From: an uncultured Leptolyngbyaceae cyanobacterium
GTDB taxonomy: Bacteria > Cyanobacteriota > Cyanobacteriia > Leptolyngbyales > Leptolyngbyaceae
DNA: 50,142 nucleotides
Reading direction: 5' to 3'
Assembly: GCA_938023035.1 (NCBI GenBank)
Contig: CALIDI010000041.1
Span: 1-50,142, forward strand
Shown here: positions 39,300 to 49,009 of the stretch, piece by piece
How positions within the stretch are numbered: position 1 is the stretch's first letter
Layout of the letters: every line of letters begins with the position of its first letter
The notes under the pieces: model-generated
Told to the model about the DNA's origin: nothing
Database searches by the model: none
The model's input: the letters and a program-made list of their open reading frames with translations, nothing else
Translations under genes and position numbers: made by a program

Positions 39300-39305
39300 G
39301 AGCCG

Positions 39306-39337
39306 TTTGGCCCAACTTTCTTTTGGCCCAACTTTCT
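39306..39337. repeat. 16-bp perfect tandem duplication
   Basis: TTTGGCCCAACTTTCT occurs at 39306-39321 and again at 39322-39337, just after the minE stop codon. Confidence 0.9.
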
Positions 39338-39382
39338 ATAGCCAAGGCAAATGTAGTCAAGGCAAGCCGTCCTGATGGATGG

Positions 39383-41455
39383 CTAAAAAGGTGCAGCCGG
39401 AGCAGCCGGGGGGCTGATTAATTGTTGCCATTCCTTGATTTGTTGCTGGGCTTGGGTTGTCGCTGCTGCACCGGACGGAATTTTTTGGGCGATCGCGATC
39501 GCTGTGCGGATATCATTGGCCTCTGCCCGATCTACCGCTAGTTGCAAAAGCTGCCAGCTCCAGCGATCAATAGCATCATCGGCTTCCCCCCGCAATGGAC
39601 TGGAGGGTGCCACCTGGTCGGCCTTGGCAATGGCAGCCGTGAGGGCATCCACCGTCCCTAACCGAGCGACTTGATTGGCCTCGGCTAAATTTGTTTGCGA
39701 TTGGGCCAGAATAGCCTGCTGTTGAATGGCTTGTCGCCAATTTTTGAGGTCTGCCTGCGCTTCCTGGTAGTAGGCCTCCCCTCTGGGAATTTGGGCTGCC
39801 CACTGAATCGCCGTCGGCAAGTCGCCCATACTGGCGTATTGGCGCGCCTGTTCGAGATAGGGTTGGTTCTGAATCGCCTGAATTTGCCAGCGCCACTGCC
39901 GGATTTTTTCTTGGGCTTCACCGTAGAGGGCGCGCCCCTGGCGGACTTGTTGAGCCTGGGTAATAGCCGCTTGCAAAGCGACGGGATCGCCAGCGACAGC
40001 ATACTGGTCGGCCTGGTTCAGAATTGGCCGATCTTCAATCGTTTGCAGTTGGTTGCGCCAGTCCTGAATTTGGCGTTCTACTTCTTCGCGGCGGGGGCTG
40101 GTATGACTAATCATACTGGCCTGGGTGATCGCTGCCGCCAGGTCTTGCGTATTGCCCGACTGAGCGATGTTTTTCGCTTGCTGGAGGCGACCAATGGTTT
40201 CAATTTCTTGCCGCCAGCGGGCAATCCACTGTTGAGCTTGCTTAGCCAGGGGTCGATTGCTCTGGATTTGCTGGGCTTCGGCGATCGCCCCTTCTAGATC
40301 AGCCACATTGCCCTGCCATGCCTGGTATTGAGCATTCGCTAGAATACTCAAATCCTGCGCCTCTGCCTTGAGCTGCCCCACATTCGGCACCTGGCTTAAG
40401 AGATTCAAAGCCCCCTGGACATCCCGCTGATTAATTAAGGTTTGAGCATGGGTCAGCATTTTACGCCCAATCTCAGGAATCACCTTTTTCTGGGCGGCCT
40501 CATAAACAAAGCTCTTTGCTGAAATCCCCTGGGCGATCTTCAGTGCCTTCAGCAGACGCTCACTGCCGCCCTCGTCGGCTAAACGCTCAGCCTCATAGAG
40601 CTTATTCCCATCGATCCGGGCCAGATCAATAGTTTTGATCAGGGTATCGTAGCGAGTCGTTTGCCAATACTTGTTTTCCACATTCAACAGCCGCACAGCT
40701 TGCTCAAACGCCCTGCGATACTGTCGTTGGCGCAACTCCTCTTCAGCCTTTTTCTGAATTGCTTCGGCCTTAGCCCAAATGGTTTCCCATTCCTTTACTC
40801 GTTCCTCTACTAACTCATAGGCTGAGGTCTGGGGAGGAATCTGCCGCGCTGCTGCGATCGCTTCTTTAATTTTGCCTTCGTGGAAGATTTCTTCTGTTTG
40901 ATTGAGCACCTGGGTAGACCACTGCTCAATCAACCGATCCGCCTCCTGCCTAAGGGCATGGCTTTCTGGGAGAGAATCAACCAGTTTGATCGCCTCTAGC
41001 AAATCCTTCGCCGTGCGCTTGCTGGCAGCCAGACGCGCACACTCAAATCGCAGTGAAGCCGGAGCAAGGGGCCAAAAAATCGCCGGGCAGTTAGGCAAAG
41101 CGGGTACACCCAAAAGCGAACTAGCGGCAACCACTGCGGCTCCGCTACAACCCACAACCGCCAGACTTCCCCAAACGTACCACTGGCCGAGCCAACTCCA
41201 GCGCGAGCTGATTTCTAAGGAGGCGGCATCGGCAGGGTTCATAGTCTGAGGGACGACCGCATCGGATGAAGCGACGGCAGCCGCTTGAAAGGTATGCGCT
41301 CTAACTGTTGTCGTCGCCGTGGGCTTTACTCTCGATAGGCTCGCGGCCCTATCCCCCCCCCGACGCAACTTGGGCTGGCCTAGGAGGGGGCGCAGTTGCT
41401 TTAAGCGGTTGCCTGCGGGTTGTTTAGCCTTAGCTTGTTGGCGATTTTTATCCAT
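39383..41455 (-). CDS. Membrane-anchored helical-repeat protein of unknown function
   Basis: A 690-residue protein. After a basic N-terminus (MDKNRQQAKAKQPAGNRLKQ) there is one likely transmembrane segment (WYVWGSLAVVGCSGAAVVAA, about residues 90-110). The rest is helical and Gln/Ala/Glu-rich. From about residue 380 it consists of at least six degenerate repeats of about 50-60 residues, each ending in a motif such as WIARWRQEIETI, IQDWRNQLQTI, IRQWRWQIQAI or IDRWSWQLLQL. Such proteins are common in cyanobacteria and are often misannotated as chromosome-segregation ATPases; no ATPase motif is present. The start is the ATG at 41455; an upstream one at 41509 is possible. Confidence 0.75.
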   Translation of the reverse strand: MDKNRQQAKAKQPAGNRLKQLRPLLGQPKLRRGGDRAASLSRVKPTATTTVRAHTFQAAAVASSDAVVPQTMNPADAASLEISSRWSWLGQWYVWGSLAVVGCSGAAVVAASSLLGVPALPNCPAIFWPLAPASLRFECARLAASKRTAKDLLEAIKLVDSLPESHALRQEADRLIEQWSTQVLNQTEEIFHEGKIKEAIAAARQIPPQTSAYELVEERVKEWETIWAKAEAIQKKAEEELRQRQYRRAFEQAVRLLNVENKYWQTTRYDTLIKTIDLARIDGNKLYEAERLADEGGSERLLKALKIAQGISAKSFVYEAAQKKVIPEIGRKMLTHAQTLINQRDVQGALNLLSQVPNVGQLKAEAQDLSILANAQYQAWQGNVADLEGAIAEAQQIQSNRPLAKQAQQWIARWRQEIETIGRLQQAKNIAQSGNTQDLAAAITQASMISHTSPRREEVERQIQDWRNQLQTIEDRPILNQADQYAVAGDPVALQAAITQAQQVRQGRALYGEAQEKIRQWRWQIQAIQNQPYLEQARQYASMGDLPTAIQWAAQIPRGEAYYQEAQADLKNWRQAIQQQAILAQSQTNLAEANQVARLGTVDALTAAIAKADQVAPSSPLRGEADDAIDRWSWQLLQLAVDRAEANDIRTAIAIAQKIPSGAAATTQAQQQIKEWQQLISPPAAPAAPF

Positions 41456-42094
41456 AGCTTGTGCGATCGCGCGCTTATCACCCTGCTCAATTATCCTCAG
41501 AGTTGTCACAGACCCTGAGTTACCTATGGCTAAATGTCATCAGGCCGTGCTAGTAAACAGCCCTGACTCAGGGAAAGGTTATGAAGGTTCAACCAGCCGA
41601 AACACACTTTTGCCACAGTATCATGCAATCCTACTGATAATCTTCAGAAAAACAAGCCCCTGTCAGCCACTTTTTATCGCTATCGCCGGGTTGCTGAGTC
41701 GGGTGCCTGTCACTTCTGCCCCTCGTTGACTGACAAAATTTCTTTTCGCTGGCAGATGGAGGTCGCGTCTACAGAGGCAAAACCTGTGCAGACGGGTTTT
41801 CGGTAGGGTTTTCGGTAAGAGTCGAGAGTCAGCGGAGGCCGACTTTGTTGAGGTAGCAGCGGTTTCAACCGCCTGGTACCTAGGTTTTGTCAGTCCATCA
41901 GCTTCTGCCCTCACCCTCAATCCCTCTTCCAATTTGGGAGAGGATTTTGAGATGGCTCGGCTCCTCTTCTCCCAGGTTAGGAAGGGGCTAGGTAGGGGCT
42001 GAGGGCCTGCAAAGGTAACAGGTAAGGGGGTGTGGGGCGCTACTCCTGTCCCCCCCGGTCTCAATCCGGTGTTTATAGCTATCACTGATTTGGT
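41456..42094. other. Intergenic region with C/G-rich degenerate repeats
   Basis: About 640 bases between the helical-repeat gene and the photolyase gene. It includes a 12-bp tandem duplication (GGGTTTTCGGTA at 41794-41805 and 41806-41817) and a CCCTCACCCTCAATCCCTCT type stretch near 41910-41930, similar to other gaps in this window. No gene is supported. Confidence 0.5.
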
Positions 42095-43735
42095 TCAGAA
42101 CAAACTCAGTTGAATGTCATTCGAGTTTGGGGGTAGCTTGCGGCGGGTTGATTTGCGAGGAGCTATATCCACATGAGCAACAAACCAGGTGCGCAGGGCG
42201 CTGGCCTGGTATTCATCCAGCGCGTCTAAAGCCAGCGGTGGCGGAAACAAACCTGGTATGGTTTGGGCGGCCCAACTCACCTCACTGAGAATGCGATCGC
42301 TGCCAAAGGGCGTCAAGTCTCCGGGCAGTTGGGCCAAAAACGGTAAAACATTCTCCTGGCCTAAAAAGTTTTGGCGTTGCCGCTCTAGCTGCTTTACCCG
42401 CCGTCGCCGAGCGGTTTTGTAATCCAGAATCGGGGCTGGGTAACCATTCACCCGGGGGGGGTTACCCAGCAAAGCAGGCGGTACTGCTGCTAACTCAGGT
42501 AGCCAGCGTTTAATAAACAACCCTTCTGGATCGCAGCGATCAATCGCGACCTGTTCTGGGTTGTAAATTCGTGTCCAGGTTTTGTCGAGGCAATGGGTCA
42601 CCCCCGCCTGCATCGCCCACTGGTAATGGTCAATGGGGCAATCTCCATCGATCAGGTGGCGCATAAAGTGGAGTGCCCCCCAGCGCCAGTCCATCCCCAT
42701 CAGGTTACTGAGAAAGCTGGAGTAAAGCGCACGGCTGCGAAAGTTGAGTTCTAGCCATCCCCCAGTGGCCTGGAGGCAGCGAGCCGCCGCATCCACAATC
42801 GGGAAACCCGTCATTCCGGCTTGCCAGGCTTGATAAAGATCTTCATCAAATTCCCATCCGTCTTGGTCAAAAACGGTGTAAAGCGATCGCACCTCCAACT
42901 GGGGCAAATAGCGAAACCGCTGGGCAAAGCCACTCCCCCAGCGCATCCGGGCAATCAGTTGCTGACGACTAAGTTGCACCCGGCGGTCAATGGCAGGTGC
43001 CAGGCGCTGCACGGTTTTGTAACACTCTCGAATCGAAATCGCCCCAAACTTGATGTGGGGACTCAGGCCCGTTGTCGCTCGCGCACCCGGATAGGAAAGC
43101 TGCCAATAATAGCGATCGCTCTTTTCCTCCCAAAAATCCTGCAAAAACTTTCTGGCAGCCTGGGTTCCAGCCGGAGGAATCGGCTTTTCATCCGCCTTTA
43201 ACCCCAAATCAGCCAGCGTAGGCAGGGGGTCACTGGAAACATCGGCAGGCACCTGGATGCGCCCAGGGGCAGGAATCAGATCGGCCTCCATGTGGGAGTA
43301 CCAGAGTTGGCGATACTCTGCATAGGGGATCAGATCAGGTGTTGTAGCCGCTGGCTCAAACCAACGAATTTTTAAGCCCTCCTGGGCCAAAACCTGGTTC
43401 AGGCGAGCATCCCGGACTCGCCCATAAATCCGCTCAAAGTCGATGTGGGCATAGATGCCGTCTGCACCCATTGTCCGAATCAGTTGGGGGAGCACCTGCA
43501 CCGGGTCACCCTGGCGCAAAATCAAGCGCCCACCGCGATCGCGCAAGTCCTGATCTAAGCTGCGGAGACACTCCAGCATAAATGCCACCCGCGCTACAGC
43601 CGTTTCAGGATGGTGCAATAGCGCCCGATCAAAGATAAACACCGGAATCACTGCCCCCCGGCGTGCCGCCCGATCCAGGGGCGCATGGTCGTACATCCGC
43701 AGATCACGCCGAAACCAGACAATCGTGCGATTCAT
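42095..43735 (-). CDS. Cryptochrome/photolyase-family flavoprotein
   Basis: A 546-residue protein with the two-domain photolyase layout. The N-terminal Rossmann domain (TIVWFRRDLRMYDHAPLDRA) would hold an antenna pigment. The C-terminal helical domain would bind FAD: GARATTGLSPHIKFGAISIR, then SLYTVFDQDGWEFDEDLYQA, then GGWLELNFRSRALYSSFLSN and DWRWGALHFMRHLIDGDCPI. The usual TGWMHNR-type segment is replaced by TGGWLELNFRSR, which fits a divergent photolyase/cryptochrome subgroup. It may repair UV dimers or act as a blue-light sensor; sequence alone does not decide. Confidence 0.85.
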   Translation of the reverse strand: MNRTIVWFRRDLRMYDHAPLDRAARRGAVIPVFIFDRALLHHPETAVARVAFMLECLRSLDQDLRDRGGRLILRQGDPVQVLPQLIRTMGADGIYAHIDFERIYGRVRDARLNQVLAQEGLKIRWFEPAATTPDLIPYAEYRQLWYSHMEADLIPAPGRIQVPADVSSDPLPTLADLGLKADEKPIPPAGTQAARKFLQDFWEEKSDRYYWQLSYPGARATTGLSPHIKFGAISIRECYKTVQRLAPAIDRRVQLSRQQLIARMRWGSGFAQRFRYLPQLEVRSLYTVFDQDGWEFDEDLYQAWQAGMTGFPIVDAAARCLQATGGWLELNFRSRALYSSFLSNLMGMDWRWGALHFMRHLIDGDCPIDHYQWAMQAGVTHCLDKTWTRIYNPEQVAIDRCDPEGLFIKRWLPELAAVPPALLGNPPRVNGYPAPILDYKTARRRRVKQLERQRQNFLGQENVLPFLAQLPGDLTPFGSDRILSEVSWAAQTIPGLFPPPLALDALDEYQASALRTWFVAHVDIAPRKSTRRKLPPNSNDIQLSLF

Positions 43736-44096
43736 ACTGTCCGTTCAGCCAAGACGACTCTTAACTTATCTTTACACAATTTTTGTCCCTACGTTCTTTC
43801 CTAAAAGCTTGCTCAGGAGTGCGATCGCCATTCAGCGCTCAGAGCCAGTATGAATTGCCCTCATCCCCCTTTCTTGAATGCCTGTCAGGGCTATACCTTG
43901 CTCCCATTGAGTGCGGGGGCGAGAGATCCAGTTTCCTTTCCCTTTAGCAAAAGGCCAGGGTGAGGGCGAATTGGGTCATTCCTATCCAGATTCAGCACCG
44001 CCGAGAAGGGGAAGCGGGGTATCGGCTGCTGCAAGCGTTAGAAATTGTGCGCTCAGATGCTTACAACCTTCTCTTCTGGCTTCTTTACCTTCTTCC
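43736..44096. other. Intergenic region
   Basis: About 360 bases between the photolyase start and the end of the EF-hand gene. It includes CCCTCATCCCCCTTTC and AAAAGGCCAGGGTGAGGGCG stretches that look like the recurrent intergenic repeat of this genome. I see no gene. Confidence 0.45.
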
Positions 44097-44642
44097 TTAA
44101 TAAGGCCCAAACATCATGTTAGCCGGTGCATTTGGGTCATCACTGTAGTAGAAATCATCGATCAGTTGGAGAATCTCGTCTTTAGTTAAAAACCCATCTT
44201 GATCAGTATCCAGCGCTGGATAGACGATGTCAGCATACACTGGCGAGACATCATGAACTTTGAGCAACTCGGCCCATTCTTGCTGACTTAACCCACCATT
44301 TTCGTCTCGGTCAAAAGCATCCAAAAGGGCAACTGTTCGCGCTCGAATCTGTGCATCATACTTAGAACTATCGCCCAGAATTTCGTCGTGATACTCTAAC
44401 CATTCCTTGAGGCTAACTTTTTGATCGTGGGTGCCATCTGCTTTTTGCAGCAGGCACTTCCAGTCGTGGGTAAACTGGCTCATCAAAGTTTGGCACTTAA
44501 TCGAGCGGAGTCCCAAGTTCCTGGATGCCGCAATTTTCTTGGCCAGGTTTTCGTAGTCTTCGGCCAGCAGATAGCCATCACAGCGCGTATCGTACATCGC
44601 AAAGAGCTTGGTGAGTTTGCGCTTTTGCAAGTCGGTCAACAT
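44097..44642 (-). CDS. EF-hand calcium-binding protein
   Basis: A 181-residue soluble protein of the calerythrin/sarcoplasmic type. EF-hand loops are seen at about residues 18-29 (DTRCDGYLLAED), 111-122 (DRDENGGLSQQE) and 145-156 (DTDQDGFLTKDE). A fourth, degenerate one lies near residues 69-80 (DGTHDQKVSLKE). There is no signal peptide, so it probably senses or buffers calcium in the cytosol. The first loop has Cys/Arg at ligand-adjacent positions and may be weak. Confidence 0.85.
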   Translation of the reverse strand: MLTDLQKRKLTKLFAMYDTRCDGYLLAEDYENLAKKIAASRNLGLRSIKCQTLMSQFTHDWKCLLQKADGTHDQKVSLKEWLEYHDEILGDSSKYDAQIRARTVALLDAFDRDENGGLSQQEWAELLKVHDVSPVYADIVYPALDTDQDGFLTKDEILQLIDDFYYSDDPNAPANMMFGPY

Positions 44643-45187
44643 GATTGAAGTTCCTTACTAGAAATTTAGGCGAGGTGACGGTCTCAAAAGGGTGGTTAGT
44701 GCGATCGCCGGTGATACTTGAGAAAGTTAGAGAACTGAGAGGGGCTAGTCAATCCGTTCATGTCACTGGAGCAGTTTGAGCCAGATTCGCCGGATCTAAT
44801 GTCTTTTGCCGGTACTCCAAGCGATCTGCCACTCAAACTTTACCAGCCTGTTCGACTTCTGTCCTTGGAAAGCAATCTTGCTAGACCGCTAAGCTAGCTT
44901 TGCTAAAGAGTAGCCTATGGAAAGGAGCAAGGGAGAAAACAGGTTAGACAACCCATAAGTCAACATTTGATAACTTTTTACCAGCGTGGGACTGAGTTAG
45001 GTCAAGCCATTGTCATACAATGAATGACTGTCTTTCAAAACGAGTTTAGACCCTAGAATCAGCCGGTGTATTTCTGACTGAGTATTCTGACTGAAATGAC
45101 CGATGGGGCTTGTTGCAAGAGACTAACCTCCAGTTTTGAAGCATGCTTTAGTTACTATTCGCGTCTGCCCTTAAGGGTTTAACCGCT
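44643..45187. other. Intergenic region with the agrE promoter
   Basis: About 545 bases upstream of agrE, between divergent genes. It should hold both promoters. I see a TATTCTGACTGA-type short duplication near 45069-45095 but no convincing NtcA site (GTA-N8-TAC) or ORF. Confidence 0.45.
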
Positions 45188-47305
45188 ATGACCTCTGAAA
45201 TCCGCTTTTTGATGTGTGCTCCGAATCACTACGATGTGGACTATGTGATTAATCCCTGGATGGAGGGAAATATTCACAAATCTTCCCGCGATCGCGCCGT
45301 TGAGCAGTGGGAGAAGCTATATCACATCATCAAAGAGCGGGCGATCGTCGATCTAGTGCAGCCCCAGGTGGGAGTGCCGGATATGGTGTTTACGGCGAAT
45401 GCAGGGCTAGTATTAGGCGAGAATGTCGTGCTGAGTCGGTTTTATCACAAGGAACGGCAGGGAGAAGAGCCGTTCTTCAAACAGTGGTTTGAGTCTCAGG
45501 GCTATCACGTGTTTGAGCTACCTAAGGACTTGCCCTTTGAGGGGGCCGGAGATGCCCTTTTTGATCGGGAGGGGCGGTGGCTCTGGGCGGGTTATGGGTT
45601 CCGCTCGGAGTTAGATTCTCATCCTTTGATTGCGAAGTGGTTGGATGTGGAAGTGCTCTCGCTGCGCTTGATGGATGAGCGCTTTTATCATCTAGATACC
45701 TGTTTTTGTCCCCTTACCGATGGCTATTTGCTGTATTACCCACCTGCCTTTGATGCTTACTCAAATCGCCTGATTGAGTTGCGGGTGCCCCCCAGCCGCC
45801 GAATTGCGATCGCTGAAGAGGATGCCGTTAACTTTGCCTGCAATGCCGTCAACATTGATCGCACGGTGATTATGAATCAGGCAAGCGCAGGGTTGAAACA
45901 ACGCCTCCAGGCCATTGGCTTTGAGGTGATTGAGACGCCGTTGACCGAGTTTTTAAAAGCCGGAGGTGCGGCAAAATGTTTGACGCTGAGGGTAACAGAG
46001 CCGGTGCGGGCAGAAGTGCACGCCAATGCCGCGATCGAAACTCGCATTATTCAAATGGAGGGGCACCTGCTCGATGCGGGGCTGATTAACCGGGCGTTGG
46101 ATTTAATCGTGGACATGGGAGGTAGCTTCCAGGTATTGAATTTCAACCTAGGTGTCCAGCGGCAGAGTACTTCGTCCGCAGAAATTAAAGTATCGGCTCC
46201 CTCCCATGATGCCATGGAAGAGATTATGAGCCAGTTGATTGACTTGGGGGCCGTACCTCGTCCCCAGGAAATCTGCGATATCAATTGGGAAACCGTAGAG
46301 ATGGCGGGGGTCGCGCCCGATGACTTCTATGTCACAACCATCTACCCCACAGAGGTGCGGGTCAACTGCGAATGGGTGAAGGTGCATAACCAGCGGATGG
46401 ATGCGGCCATTGTGGTCAGCAATACGCCGGACGGGGTAACCGCCCGTTGCAAGCTATTGCGAGACTTGCAGGTGGGCGATCGCGTCATCGTTGGGGTCGA
46501 AGGCATTCGCACGGTGCGTAAGGCTGAGTCGCGCGAGCAACGTAATGCTCAGGAATTTGGTTTTATGGGGGCGGGGGTCTCCAGCGAACGCCGGGTAGAG
46601 TTGGTTGTTGAGCAAATCGCATGGGAACTGCGCCAGATCCGCGATCAGGGAGGCAAGGTAGTGGTCGTTGCAGGGCCAGTGGTGATTCACACCGGTGGTG
46701 GTGAGCATCTCTCTAAGCTGATTCGCGAGGGCTATGTGCAGGCCTTGCTGGGAGGCAACGCGATCGCTGTGCATGACATGGAGCAAGCCATGCTAGGCAC
46801 CTCCCTAGGAGTTGATATGAAGCGGGGCGTTTCAGTGCGGGGCGGCCATCGTCACCACCTCAAGGTGATTAACACGATTCGGCGCCATGGCAGTATTGCC
46901 AACGCGGTAGAGGCAGGGGTTTTGACCAGTGGTGTTTTTTATGAATGCGTGAAAAACAATGTGCCTTTCTCTCTGGCTGGTTCCATTCGCGATGATGGGC
47001 CCCTTCCCGATACGCAAATGAATCTGGTAAAAGCTCAGGAAGACTACGCTCGCTTGATTCAGGGAGCCGATCTGATCTTGATGTTGTCTTCGATGTTGCA
47101 CTCGATTGGGGTCGGTAATATGACACCAGCCGGGGTGCGCCTTGTCTGCGTTGATATTAACCCCGCTGTTGTTACAAAACTCAGCGATCGCGGTTCGGTG
47201 GAATCCGTGGGTGTCGTCACCGACGTTGGTTTGTTCCTGAGTTTGCTCGTGCGCCAGTTGGATAAGCTCACCAGTCCCTATCGGTTGGCCCAACCCGTGG
47301 GATAA
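45188..47305 (+). CDS. agrE: Arginine dihydrolase/ornithine-cycle enzyme AgrE (ArgZ)
   Basis: A 705-residue bifunctional enzyme of cyanobacterial arginine catabolism. The N-terminal guanidine-group hydrolase domain converts arginine to ornithine with release of CO2 and ammonia: FLMCAPNHYDVDYVINPWME, then DMVFTANAG (Asn71), FYHLDTCFCPL (His168) and GGAAKCLTLRVTEP with the catalytic Cys at 264, matching the position known in AgrE/ArgZ. The C-terminal half is the LOR/SDH domain that in AgrE turns ornithine into proline, with VVVVAGPVVIHTGGGEH and LMLSSMLHSIGVGNMTPAGV. Length and order match AgrE. All key residues look intact. Confidence 0.95.
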   Translation: MTSEIRFLMCAPNHYDVDYVINPWMEGNIHKSSRDRAVEQWEKLYHIIKERAIVDLVQPQVGVPDMVFTANAGLVLGENVVLSRFYHKERQGEEPFFKQWFESQGYHVFELPKDLPFEGAGDALFDREGRWLWAGYGFRSELDSHPLIAKWLDVEVLSLRLMDERFYHLDTCFCPLTDGYLLYYPPAFDAYSNRLIELRVPPSRRIAIAEEDAVNFACNAVNIDRTVIMNQASAGLKQRLQAIGFEVIETPLTEFLKAGGAAKCLTLRVTEPVRAEVHANAAIETRIIQMEGHLLDAGLINRALDLIVDMGGSFQVLNFNLGVQRQSTSSAEIKVSAPSHDAMEEIMSQLIDLGAVPRPQEICDINWETVEMAGVAPDDFYVTTIYPTEVRVNCEWVKVHNQRMDAAIVVSNTPDGVTARCKLLRDLQVGDRVIVGVEGIRTVRKAESREQRNAQEFGFMGAGVSSERRVELVVEQIAWELRQIRDQGGKVVVVAGPVVIHTGGGEHLSKLIREGYVQALLGGNAIAVHDMEQAMLGTSLGVDMKRGVSVRGGHRHHLKVINTIRRHGSIANAVEAGVLTSGVFYECVKNNVPFSLAGSIRDDGPLPDTQMNLVKAQEDYARLIQGADLILMLSSMLHSIGVGNMTPAGVRLVCVDINPAVVTKLSDRGSVESVGVVTDVGLFLSLLVRQLDKLTSPYRLAQPVG

Positions 47306-47574
47306 CGGGTATAAATTCCCGAGGTTGCTTCGGCGCTGTCTAACCAGTGCCGGAAATGCCACTAACGCACAGATTTTTCCCTTAAGTTTGCTGACTTTTT
47401 CCTGCTGGATCCTAGCAGGAATGCTACGATGCCCATGCGAACCCATGGGTTAAAGGAAAAAGCCGCTCCTCCACCCTGACGATTCAAACAATCAGGGAAT
47501 TTAGCCCCTCCCTTTTGGTTAAGGAATGATTGCTTTTGAACAATGGTCTGGGCTAGGGTTGCCCCTAAAGTTGT
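47306..47574. other. Intergenic region after agrE
   Basis: About 270 bases. CCTGCT, 7 bases, AGCAGG (47401-47419) form a short hairpin without a T-run on either strand, and AACCCATGGGTT (47441-47452) is a perfect palindrome. I do not call a terminator or gene. Confidence 0.45.
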
Positions 47575-48237
47575 ATGTCAAACAAATCCCTCGGTCTGAG
47601 CGATCGCCTCTATCACTACCTGCTCTCGGTTTCGCTACGAGAACCAGAAATTCTCAAGCAACTAAGGCAAGAAACCGCCACCATGCCAAACTGCAATATG
47701 CAAATTGCCCCCGAGCAGGGACAGTTCATGGCACTGTTGGTGCAGTTACTGGGGGCGCAAAAGGCCCTGGAAATTGGCGTATTTACTGGCTACAGTTCTC
47801 TAGCTGTGGCCCTAGCCCTGCCACCCGGCGGCAAACTTATCGCCTGTGATATCCGCGAAGACTACACCGCGATCGCCCGCCGCTACTGGCAGGCGGCGGG
47901 GGTTGCCTACAAAATTGACCTGCGTCTGGCTCCTGCGCTAGAAACGCTCGATGCCCTGCTGGCCGCTGATCATGCTGGCACCTTTGACTTTGTTTTTATC
48001 GACGCAGATAAAGAAAATTATGCAGCCTACTACGAGCGATCGCTGGCCCTGATTCACTCTGGGGGCCTGATTGCGATCGATAACGTTTTGTGGGATGGGG
48101 CTGTTGCCGACCCGGCAGTGCAAGATGCAGCCACCGTCGCCATCCGGGACTTTAATCAAAAGTTGTACCAGGATGAGCGCGTTCGGCTAAGCATGGTACC
48201 CATTGCAGATGGCCTAACTCTAGTGATGAAACCTTGA
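47575..48237 (+). CDS. SAM-dependent O-methyltransferase (caffeoyl-CoA type)
   Basis: A 220-residue class I methyltransferase of the PF01596 family. SAM-binding motif I is ALEIGVFTGYSSLAVALALP, motif II is DIREDYTAIARRYWQAAGV, and the metal-binding segment is FDFVFIDADKENYAAYYERS, followed by GGLIAIDNVLWDGAVADP. All conserved acidic ligands are present. In cyanobacteria such enzymes methylate catechol-type or mycosporine-pathway substrates; the substrate here is unknown. Confidence 0.88.
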   Translation: MSNKSLGLSDRLYHYLLSVSLREPEILKQLRQETATMPNCNMQIAPEQGQFMALLVQLLGAQKALEIGVFTGYSSLAVALALPPGGKLIACDIREDYTAIARRYWQAAGVAYKIDLRLAPALETLDALLAADHAGTFDFVFIDADKENYAAYYERSLALIHSGGLIAIDNVLWDGAVADPAVQDAATVAIRDFNQKLYQDERVRLSMVPIADGLTLVMKP

Positions 48238-48297
48238 GGGCGCTGCAATGCTGAGAAGCCGTTACACTGAGACAATAAGCAGATTTCTAGGATTGTC

Positions 48298-48825
48298 ATG
48301 AGACGACACGGTCAACTGCTGATTGTTTTGACCCTGCTGGTTCTAACATGGGGATGGTCAATCCCAGCCCAGGCAGCAAATCTACCCGTTGGTCAGCCTT
48401 ATCACCAGCAATACCTGCCCCCACCCTCCTACAGCAATGCAGAGCTAGCGGGGCAAGACTTTTCTGGGCAAACCCTCCGAGTTGCCGAGTTTTCCAACGC
48501 TAACCTCAATCGCGCAAACTTTACAAATGCCGACTTGAGTGGAGCCGTATTCAGTGCCTCTACCATGACTGAGACCAACCTCCATGGTGCCAACTTAACC
48601 CAAGCAATGATCGACTCGACGCGGTTAATTCGGGCCGATTTGAGTGATGCCCTGTTAGAAGATGCCATTTTGCTACGCACCGAGTTTGAAGCAGTCGATA
48701 TTACTGGCGCAGATTTCACCAACGCAATGCTTGACGGTGCCCAGATCAAGCAATTGTGCCAGGTAGCCAAAGGCCAGAATTCTAAAACCGGCGTTATCAC
48801 GAAAGAATCTCTGGGGTGTCGGTGA
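48298..48825 (+). CDS. Secreted/lumenal pentapeptide-repeat protein
   Basis: A 175-residue protein with a signal peptide (LLIVLTLLVLTWGWSIPAQA, cleavage after about AQA) and about 15 pentapeptide A(D/N)LXX repeats from residue 50 to 148: NAELAGQDFSGQTLRVAEFS, then ANLNRANFTNADLSGAVFSA and so on, forming a right-handed beta-helix. It ends with a short Cys-containing tail (LCQVAKGQNSKT). Similar proteins are exported to the thylakoid lumen or periplasm. Function is unknown. Confidence 0.85.
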   Translation: MRRHGQLLIVLTLLVLTWGWSIPAQAANLPVGQPYHQQYLPPPSYSNAELAGQDFSGQTLRVAEFSNANLNRANFTNADLSGAVFSASTMTETNLHGANLTQAMIDSTRLIRADLSDALLEDAILLRTEFEAVDITGADFTNAMLDGAQIKQLCQVAKGQNSKTGVITKESLGCR

Positions 48826-48961
48826 CCCATGGTTCGTCAGAAAAATTTCGACGCGCACATGGCATCGACTCTAAGTCGGTCGTTCTAATAAGTCGTCCTG
48901 ATTATTATTAGCCTCGATTAACTGTAAACAGGGGAGAGTAGTGGCTATGCCCCCAAAAGAC

Positions 48962-48978
48962 AGGGGGTTCGGCCCCCT
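48962..48978. terminator. Hairpin between convergent genes (bidirectional terminator candidate)
   Basis: AGGGGG, TTCGG, CCCCCT form a 6-bp GC-rich stem with a stable TTCGG loop, midway between the convergent pentapeptide and birA genes. Only short T or A runs flank it, so termination strength is uncertain. Confidence 0.6.
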
Positions 48979-49009
48979 TACCCCGCAATCAACTTCAATT
49001 TGCTTGCGC

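Noticed and set aside
39383-41455. Annotation of the helical-repeat protein as a chromosome segregation ATPase
   Set aside because: No Walker A or B motif; the similarity is only to coiled-coil-like composition.
47401-47419. Terminator after agrE
   Set aside because: Short stem without a T-run in either direction.
48298-48825. Repeat-like pattern in the pentapeptide gene
   Set aside because: It is the coding periodicity of pentapeptide repeats, not a CRISPR or VNTR array.
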